Source: Gymnothorax reevesii
Taxonomy: Eukaryota; Chordata; Actinopteri; Anguilliformes; Muraenidae
DNA length: 64,000 nucleotides
Reading direction: 5' to 3'
Assembly: GCA_029721435.1 (NCBI GenBank)
Contig: CM056588.1
Span: forward strand, 34,216,930 to 34,280,929
In this document: piece by piece, positions 57,015-64,000 of the stretch
Layout of the letters: the number at the start of each line of letters is the position of its first letter
Numbering within the stretch: position 1 is the stretch's first letter
Translations under genes and position numbers: made by a program
The notes under the pieces: generated by a model
What the model was told of the DNA's origin: nothing
Seen by the model: only the letters and a program-made list of their open reading frames with translations
Databases searched by the model: none

Positions 57015-57260
57015 ATGACCATAGCTCTCAAACTCAGTCATGGGGAACCCCTGTGTATGCTGGTTTTTGTTTCAACAGCAAATGCAATGAAAAAAAATAT
57101 TAATTTGCAGTCAGTTTTAATTAAGTCACTGCATTTGAGGTACAGTGAAATTATTTGCCATCTATATCCACACCTTGCCAGACATGGCATTGGAATACCA
57201 AGAAGATTACCAATCTTATACTGTGTTTATTGCTTGATAGGCAAACAGTCTCAAACATTA
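57015..57260. mobile_element. hAT-type MITE fragment
   Basis: tagctctcaaactcagtcat followed by cccctgtgtatgctggtttt is the same end sequence as the complete copy at 61574. A possible opposite end is acagtctcaaacattact (57243-57260). Diverged, shortened copy. Confidence 0.5.
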
Positions 57261-57819
57261 CTTTAAAAGAGGTATAAAAAAGGAGTGCGGTTAATCGGCA
57301 TACTTAACTCGTAAATGGGTAACTAGGCTAATTTCCATGTTGAACTCATGATAATTCCATTTACAATTCCCCCCCTAAAAATTTTACACAATACAGACAT
57401 TATTTGCTTTGCCACCGAATTATTCATTATCTTCCAGACAGTTTGGTAGGCAAGTGTCCAACCCACTTATGAGTTTATTCATAGACCTCAATTTTCATTT
57501 AGATCAGTTATGGATAATTTCTTTGCATGCAATCACATATATATTGAAATATATTTACTGTCTGATTTCAGACGAATACGGTCCAAGTGCCCACAGAAGA
57601 TATATTTTCCTGCCACAGTTATTTAAAAATGTAAGCAATCCCTCAGTAAAAATGACGACAATCGAAAATACAGGTGCGCATCCACGTTCCAATTTGGCTT
57701 TTGCTGCTGGACCAAAACCCAGCTTTACAGTGGACCGAGTTTGCAAACCCCAGGAGTGGGGGGCAGTTGAACAACTGCGATAAACTCGACCTCCGTTTTC
57801 GGACACTAGTCTGCGCATT

Positions 57820-57887
57820 GCGCAGAATTGATCTTAATACGTGAAGAGCATTGTGGGACATGAAAACGGCACTACGGAAGGAGACTG
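57820..57887 (+). promoter_or_regulatory. ist1: Proposed IST1 5'UTR exon 1 and promoter
   Basis: ends GGAGACTG|GTGAGTGA at 57887/57888, a strong donor, with no ATG-started frame leading into it. TGCGCATTGCGCA, an NRF1-like motif with one extra base, lies at about 57812-57824, and actacggaagg carries an ETS core. The downstream partner is the acceptor at 58701. Exact start not visible. Confidence 0.55.
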
Positions 57888-58701
57888 GTGAGTGAACTAG
57901 CATCGAAGCAGGTAATGTAGCGAGTCCATTTGATTTTTTCTAATACTGTCCGTTTTGTCGTTAACAACTTATATAATGTTTATTCGCTGAAGAAATATTT
58001 TGTCTTAGATCATATACGCCTGCCAGGGAATTCAACTACCAATTTGGATTCATTGCTTGGAAGGTGTTTACTATGATTAAGTTTAGAAAATCACTTCCTG
58101 TTTAAGACGACGCATTGCTCTGCTAAACATTGTAGGGCAGCCAGCTCGCCAATTGGCTGTGTGATGACTGATGGCTCATTTATTTTTCACGTTTTTCGGC
58201 TAATGTGATCTGCATTTTCTTATTCTTTTTAATTTACTGTATGAGCTGGCTTGCTAGAGTACTATGTTGTGTTCAACGTCGCAAGCTAGTTAGCTTGAGC
58301 TTATTCTCCTGTCGTTAGTGGTTTTTGACAGCTAGCTTGTTTTGCCCCAATGGCGCTGGCCTGTTGATGGCTAACTTAACATCTTTAGTTACCAAATCCT
58401 ACGCCACGAAATGATTAATTTCTAAATATCATATCCTATCGGGCCGATGTAGTCATTATATTCCCCATTCATTGTGTGTAAGCTAACGTTAGCCACGTTA
58501 CTATTGCGTGATAGACTGTCGAGGAACATGTGAAACGGTTTTCCAGCTGCACTAGCGAGCTAACAGTGCGAGTGATGAACCCAGAGATGTTTGCTGGTAA
58601 CTTTACTTGAACTGTAATAATGTCGGGCATTTTTCGCAGACCTCAGTGCAATGACTTGGATAAGATTTCCACCTGTTGAATGAGGGGTGTCTTTTCCATA
58701 G

Positions 58702-58801
58702 TGACTTTCCATCATGTTCGCTGTTGGATTCAAAGCAGAGAGACTTCGGGTCAATCTCCGGCTGGTCATCAACCGCCTGAAACTCCTTGAAAAGAAGAAA
58801 T
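58702..58801 (+). CDS. ist1: IST1 exon 2 (start codon)
   Basis: After tttccatag, 12 bases of 5'UTR and then ATG at 58714. Reads MFAVGFKAERLR through LLEKKK, ending AAAT|GTGAGC. Human has MLGSGFKAE. Confidence 0.95.
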
Positions 58802-61800
58802 GTGAGCTCCTTTCGGAAAGCGGTGTTTTTTTGTGTTGTTTTAACTCTACAGCGTTTATTAAGAAATTATTGTAAGGCCATATAACAGAAGTGAAAGCAT
58901 CAGAAATGATAAGACTTTTACTGAGACAACCATCCAACGAAGGTTTTGATCACCAGGCGGATGAACTAACCGCATCTGCATTCGAGTTATTCAAACGCTG
59001 TTGTTCACTCGCAGCCGAGCTCGCTCAGAAAGCACGGAAGGAAATTGCGGATTACCTATCTGCGGGGAAGGATGAGCGGGCTCGAATTCGGGTGGAGCAC
59101 ATCATCCGGGAAGACTACCTGGTGGAGGCCATGGAAATACTGGAGCTCTACTGTGACCTCCTGCTTGCCCGCTTCGGCCTCATCCAATCAATGAAGTGAG
59201 TGTATGTCAACTTTATCTCTGTTCATTGGCCATACCTTTAATCTTTGATGAACAAGTGCACCCAACACAGTAATAAATCTTTAGGCAAATGGCAAAACGT
59301 GGTTGTGCAGTGGGAAAGTGTACTTGACCTGGGACCAAAATGTCCCGAGTTTGCGTCCTGGCTGCTGCCTTCGCGGTGTGTTCTTGGGCAAAACATTTAA
59401 CTCCCACAGTGCCTCACTCCACCTAGGTGTATAATTGAGTACCAGCAAATTGTCAGGGAAACCTGACTGGGAGTTTAGGGAGTAATCTGCGATGGACTGG
59501 CATCCCATACAGGGGGGAGTATCAGTACTCCTAGTTGCTTCATGCTACGGAAACTGGGGTTGAGCACTGGCCTGATGAGCCACTAGGCTCGGAACAGACT
59601 TACTCCCATTAGGTATACGTCATTTGCGACTGTATCCTGACTTAATCTGAGAAGATAGGATGCGCTGGTTGCTCCAGATTCTTAAATGTACTCAAATGTA
59701 CATAAATGCAAGTATTATTTTATGACCATGATACATGAGGACATTTTGCCCTCAGGGAGCTCGACCCTGGTCTGCAGGAGCCAGTATCCACCCTCATCTG
59801 GGCTGCCCCTCGTTTGCAGTGTGAGGTCTCCGAGCTAAAGATTGTAAGTGGATTATTGTGCCATCTTACGCCTGATAAATACAGTCCTAATTGTCAGAAC
59901 AGGGGCAGAACTTTTGCTTTATTTGCTCTATACTCCAACCCATTACCTGGGAAAACAAAGAATTTCAGGGAAAAGGTGTGACTTTTGGATTTAATTCTCC
60001 AGTCTTTGTATTCATTACAAGTGAATGGTGGAGGACGCATGCTTGTTTGACCCCTTGGTCAATTAGCATCGTCTTCGTCATGTACGTATGTCTGTCTGTA
60101 CGTCCATGTAGAATACCTGGAAATGACCTTTGTTGATGGGGGCCAAACTGGGCATACTGATCCACATTATAGTGAAGCTTTTCGAAAATGAGCATTGTAG
60201 GACAATATTTTACAAAGTTATGGCCCTTTACTTTGTCCATGAACTCAATAACTAAAAAACAGTTTTGCAGACAGGGACCAAATGTGGCATATGGAACCAG
60301 ATTGTAGTGAACCAGAAACCTATCAAACATTGAGCATTTTAGGACAATATAGTGCGAAGTTGTAGCCCTTTGTCAGTGAAAGCAATAACAATTATCCTGT
60401 CAAGCCATTTCTCATGAATGTGCGATATAGCTGTGGGGTTTTTGCTAGCACAGCTTAATGTAAATACCTCTGAACTGCACTGCATTCTCCATATGAATAT
60501 TTACTTAAGTTGTAGATCTCTGAACTGGAAACACAGTTCTGCTGATTGGTTGTTTGTATGCTAACACTTTGTTTCGGGACTCAGCTGTGTTGTCTGAGCT
60601 TTGGATGGACTCACACTTTGCTCTTTATGCAGGTGTCTGATCAGCTGTGTGCCAAATACAGTAAGGAGTACGGCAAGCTGTGTAGGACAAACCAGATTGG
60701 AACCGTCAATGACAGGGTAGGCTTTCAGAACATGCTCTGTACTCTTTAGTAGGATGATTTGGTGAAAATGTTGGATCTCATCAAGGTTTGATTGGCCTAG
60801 AGTTGCCATGCAAGCTACGCTTAAATGGGTCCTCTGGGATAACTCAAGATAACTTTCCTTGATATAAATGAGTAGCCAAATGTAGCTGTGGCTATAATAT
60901 TTCGCAAATATTTGTCCTCGACATTAAGCTGTTTTCAGGTCATTAATACTGGTGCATGCATGCAACATGGAGCATGCAACCAAGCTGTGCACATTAGGAG
61001 AAAATATTGTCACATGACTTATTTCCATTGAGTTCCTGATAGTCCCCATCTTCCTCTCAAAGCTGATGCACAAGCTGAGCATCGAGGCCCCTCCCAAGAT
61101 CCTGGTGGAGCGCTACCTCATTGAGATCGCCAAAAATTACAACGTGCCATACGAGCCGGACGCCATGGTCAGGGTGAGAAAGGCTCAGTGCTGCGGCCAT
61201 TAGATGCACCATCTAATTTATGCTGCTGATATTCTGATATAACTGATGATGGTTTGTTGTGGCCTTCTCTGACCGCAGCCTGAGGTGTGTCAGGGAGAGG
61301 AAGCTGACCTCATAGACGTGGACATTGACAGTAAGAAGCCGGGTGGCGGGAGTGGAGGTGGTGGTGGATTCACGGCGCCCCCTGCTGCAATGCAAATGCC
61401 AATGCCAATGCCAATGCCAATGCCTACTGCCTTCAACTATCCGCCTCCGAAAGGATCTGTAAGACTGCCTTCTTTTTTCGTTACAACAGTTACCGTGGCG
61501 ATGCTCGTTTTCCAGAAACAGTAGATTAAACAAAGTAAAGGACTAATCAATTTGGAGCAATGTTGAGTTAAAGCAGTAGTTCTTAAATTCGGTCCTGGCG
61601 CCCCCCTGTGTATGCTGATTTTTGTTCCAACCACAATTGCAATCTTAGGATTTTAACAAGCTGTTGATTTGTTTTAATTAGGTGCATTTATGCAAATATC
61701 CACATTGAGATATATTGTAAATATTGGCAGAGGGAAACAATTTAACCAAACATTTAATCAACATAAATAATCAAAAGGTTCCTCATTGGTGAAACTCTTG

Positions 61801-64000
61801 ACACATGGTGGCAAAACCCAACAATTTACTTGGCAAACAATGGAGTTACACCTGTTGTGTTTTGTGTTGATTTAATTCAGTTCAGGCAGGATATTTAGGA
61901 AAAACTCAAAACCTAATTTGGAGCTTATTGATTTTCTCAGTCTAATTTAAAAGTGTTTTCACCAGAAAATCCTAACAATATTGAAAATTAATCACAATAT
62001 GTTCAAGGGTTTTTATTCTTCTTGGCTGAATGGATATGTCCGACCAAATGTGACTTTAGATGGTAAGTAACTACTCTAAAACATGGAATGCTGCTAATTA
62101 AGAAAAAGTAACAGCTTTTTAAAAGCCTAGAATTGTAGTTGTGGCTGGAACAAAAGCCAACCTACACAGGGGGGCGCCAGGACCGAATTTTAGAATCACT
62201 GAGTTAAAGGCTCGCGCTGAAGAACCCAATAGCAGCGCTGATCTTGCACAGCTTTACTTTAACCAGCAACCTCCCAGATCCCAGTGACACACCTCAGTCA
62301 GTTGGGTTTGGGCTGCTTTTCTGATCCACTGCTGGGTCAAAAAGCTCTTTCCCACTTCTGATGCTCTGGGCCAGATTTGTGAACATTGAAAAATCTATTT
62401 CTAGGTTGCATTAAATTTTTAATGGAAAATCTTTATAGAAGTCTGAATTAAAGTCCGAAATGAAGTCCAGGAAGAATCTTGATCCGTGCAGCCAGCCTTA
62501 TGACTGTCAGCCAGGCCTGGCCAAACCTGTTTCAAGATATCTACCATCCTCAACGTGCATTTCCACCCAAGCCAGACACACCTGAATCTACTTATCTCTT
62601 AATCAGCTGCCCAGCAAGATTTCTAGCAGTTGAATGAGGAATGCTTCACTTCTGTGGGTGGGAGTTAAAACCAACAGGATGTTACATACCCCAGAACGGG
62701 GTTGGGAAACCCTACTCAAAGCTCTAAGAACTGAAATGAAACTTGTGAATTTTGATCCGTTGCATTCCTGTGTGACCCATTATTGTACCTGGGTACTTAT
62801 TAACTCGGCCATATTCCAGGTGCCCTTCAACGGCCCCGTGAGCAACTTCGATGGCTTTAACCATGCCCAGCCCCAAGTGAGGGGAGGGGAGCCCCCACAG
62901 CTGCCCAGCAGTCCTCCCGCCTACGAGCCTGTGAGTAACAATGTGACCCCGTCCCCGACACAGCCAGCCTATTCACCTTTCAGCAACAAGAGTTCAATTT
63001 TGCTGTTATGGTCTGTGATCGAAACCGCGCTCTAACGTACTACTCGCACTACCGATGACGTCAGATTTAGGGGGTAGGGTGTTCACTTACGCGTGGGGAG
63101 TGACTTTGTGTCTGCAAGTTCTTGGATGTACACTAGATCGGGCAGATATTTTGTGGGTGCCTCGTAAGCTCACTATTCATACACAAATTGCTCAAAATGC
63201 GACGCGACGTAAACCGCCAGAAAAACTCGCTGAGGAATACTAAGAAGAAGAAGCAACAGGAAGAGTTTGTTCGTAGTGAGTAGCATGTAGTGTGACTAGT
63301 GTATGTAAACCATAGAAAGCGGTTTCGAACACAGAGTTGGTTTAGCACTGTCTCAGCCTCTCTTGATCTGGCACAAAAATGTCCTGATTTTAACATCAGA
63401 CACGGTTCATGGTTTATGATCAGTTGACTTTATGGCTTCATTTTTTTCTTCGCCTGGTAAGATCAGTCATTTTCCATATTCTTTGCTCTAGATATGAGTT
63501 TTCTTTGCAGGAAAATAAGTGATAAACCAGCTAATTATTGTTCATTCCGTCCTTTAGGGGTAGTGAAACAATTTTAGATTTATTTAGTTGACTGAGACTA
63601 ACCGTAAATTACTGCCAGTGATTAGAGCTTTTGAGAGTGGTATGCAGTACCTTTGCTGGTGTAAATACATACAGGACAGGATCTCTCTATATCTGGATAT
63701 TTTGAAGCTTGAATACAATCACACTTGCAGAAAATGCAGTCAGCTCGACAAATGTGATGGGCTTTAATGCATTCCTGTCTGTTCAGGACGATGAATCATC
63801 CTTTCATACTTCTGTTCCGTCCCAGGAATCTGGTGAGTAAATTAACTTGTTATTTATTGTTGAGTGCACATTTTCCTAGAAAAGGCATTTCCATTTTGAT
63901 TAGTATTTACTCCCCGAAATTCAGCTCCGGATGTTGAGCACATGCTGCCCAGAGAGCATTACCACTTATTAAACACCCCAGTGTCCCCTCAGGTCCTGGC
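58702..64000 (+). CDS. ist1: IST1, ESCRT-III-associated factor (3' end beyond window)
   Basis: Regulates ESCRT-III and recruits VPS4 and spastin in endosomal sorting, cytokinesis and membrane remodelling. Nine coding exons in the window join in frame to about 299 residues of an expected 360 or so. The ATG at 58714 gives MFAVGFKAERLRVNLRLVIN, the first helix of the ESCRT-III-like domain, which runs through RYLIEIAKNYNVPYEPD (about residue 180). Then an acidic LIDVDIDS patch, a Gly-rich run, an MPMPMP repeat and a Pro-rich tail with PPAYEP. The C-terminal MIT-interacting motifs lie beyond the right edge. Near-identical to vertebrate IST1 through the core. Confidence 0.96.
59015..59195 (+). CDS. 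ist1: IST1 exon 3
   Basis: Reads SELAQKARKEIADYLSAGK through LLLARFGLIQSM, after actcgcag and before ATGAA|GTGAGTG. T|CC gives Ser where human has Thr. Confidence 0.96.
59285..59640 (+). mobile_element. tRNA-derived SINE
   Basis: Head: tggttgtgcagtggg (A-box-like) and gagtttgcgtcctgg (degenerate B box). Body: gatggactggcatcccatac and agtactcctagttgcttcat, typical of a common fish SINE family. In IST1 intron 3, same strand. A-rich tail not clear. Confidence 0.8.
59756..59843 (+). CDS. ist1: IST1 exon 4
   Basis: Reads KELDPGLQEPVSTLIWAA through CEVSELKI, between tgccctcag and ATT|GTAAGT. Confidence 0.95.
60080..60380. repeat. About 142-bp tandem repeat, two units, with GTCT start
   Basis: tgagcattgtaggacaatat near 60188 recurs as tgagcattttaggacaatat near 60331; other blocks (gacctttgttgatgggggcc versus cagacagggaccaaatgtgg) are diverged. 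Preceded by tgtctgtctgt, the reverse of the GACA tract that ends the repeat at 13850. Confidence 0.65.
60633..60716 (+). CDS. ist1: IST1 exon 5
   Basis: Exactly 28 codons, VSDQLCAKYSKEYGKLCR through GTVNDR, between tatgcag and AGG|GTAGGC. Identical to the human sequence apart from VAD/VSD. Confidence 0.96.
61063..61173 (+). CDS. ist1: IST1 exon 6
   Basis: Exactly 37 codons, LMHKLSIEAPPKILVERYL through YEPDAMVR, between ctctcaaag and AGG|GTGAGA. Closes the ESCRT-III-like core. Confidence 0.96.
61279..61458 (+). CDS. ist1: IST1 exon 7 (Gly-rich and Met-Pro repeat)
   Basis: 60 codons, PEVCQGEEADLIDVDIDS, then GGGSGGGGGF, then MQMPMPMPMPMPTAF and YPPPKGS, between accgcag and TCT|GTAAGA. The Met-Pro run is coded by tandem atgcca units. 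Confidence 0.94.
61574..62201. mobile_element. hAT MITE with perfect 8-bp target duplication
   Basis: 628 bp flanked by AGTTAAAG (61566-61573 and 62202-62209), an 8-bp duplication as made by hAT elements. The left end CAGTAGTTCTTAAATTCGGT and the right end, reversed CAGTGATTCTAAAATTCGGT, are inverted over about 70 bases (gtcctggcgcccccctgtgt). In IST1 intron 7. Confidence 0.92.
62820..62930 (+). CDS. ist1: IST1 exon 8 (Pro-rich)
   Basis: 37 codons, VPFNGPVSNFDGFNHAQ through LPSSPPAYEP, between tattccag and CCT|GTGAGT. Human has PPSYESV at this end. Confidence 0.93.
63787..63832 (+). CDS. ist1: IST1 exon 9
   Basis: DDESSFHTSVPSQES plus one base, after tctgttcag and before TG|GTGAGT. Diverged from human, where DDINADKNISSAQIV is at this place; supported by frame and splice sites. 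Confidence 0.75.
63993..64000 (+). CDS. ist1: IST1 exon 10, first bases
   Basis: After tgtcccctcag, GTCCTGGC completes a Gly codon and reads G-P-G, matching the human GPGPKP start of the next segment. Cut by the window edge. Confidence 0.6.

Noticed and set aside
63925..64000. Alternative IST1 exon start after gaaattcag
   Set aside because: It is open and in phase but its peptide (PDVEHMLPREHY) is unlike IST1; the acceptor at 63992 gives the expected G-P-G instead. Kept open as an alternative exon.

Overview
This is vertebrate nuclear DNA, most likely from a ray-finned (teleost-type) fish. The genes are split by GT-AG introns, and the coding exons closely match vertebrate AP1G1, ZNF821, ATXN1L and IST1. 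The repeats are typical of fish: Tc1/Sleeping Beauty-like elements, 5S-derived and tRNA-derived SINEs, and PIF/Harbinger-type and hAT-type MITEs. I cannot name the species. Exon limits were placed by hand from reading frame, splice dinucleotides and remembered vertebrate proteins.

Layout. (1) AP1G1 (gamma-1 adaptin of the AP-1 clathrin adaptor) is on the minus strand. Eight coding exons lie between 9452 and 296 and give residues 1-306; the rest of the gene is beyond the left edge. Its non-coding exon 1 and promoter are near 22302-22430, so intron 1 is about 12.9 kb and is full of transposons. (2) A gap from 22.4 to 26.6 kb holds a small Tc1 derivative and decayed repeats. (3) ZNF821 (C2H2 zinc fingers plus an STPR domain) is on the plus strand, with exons from 26729 to 37963 and a polyadenylation signal near 38327. 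(4) From 38.4 to 50.2 kb lie the facing 3' sides of ZNF821 and ATXN1L, with minisatellites and a MITE. (5) ATXN1L (ataxin-1-like, AXH domain) is on the minus strand in two coding exons, 54115-55053 and 50195-51565, with a possible 5' exon and promoter near 56294-56450. (6) IST1 (ESCRT-III-related) is on the plus strand from a 5'UTR exon near 57830-57887 to the right edge, giving about 299 of roughly 360 residues.

The order is AP1G1(-), ZNF821(+), ATXN1L(-), IST1(+): two head-to-head pairs around a tail-to-tail pair. The same four genes are neighbours on human 16q22, where, as I recall it, the inner pair is inverted. The genes are not an operon. AP1G1 and IST1 both act in endosomal and trans-Golgi membrane traffic; ZNF821 and ATXN1L are nuclear regulators.

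I found no clearly new molecular system. The observations most worth checking are: a ZNF821 first coding exon whose SKRKQTNP motif is 2 nt out of frame with the nearby ATG; two intronic minisatellites, in two different genes, whose units each look like a 3' splice site and which sit next to real acceptors; and several well-delimited transposons with target duplications and informative lesions.
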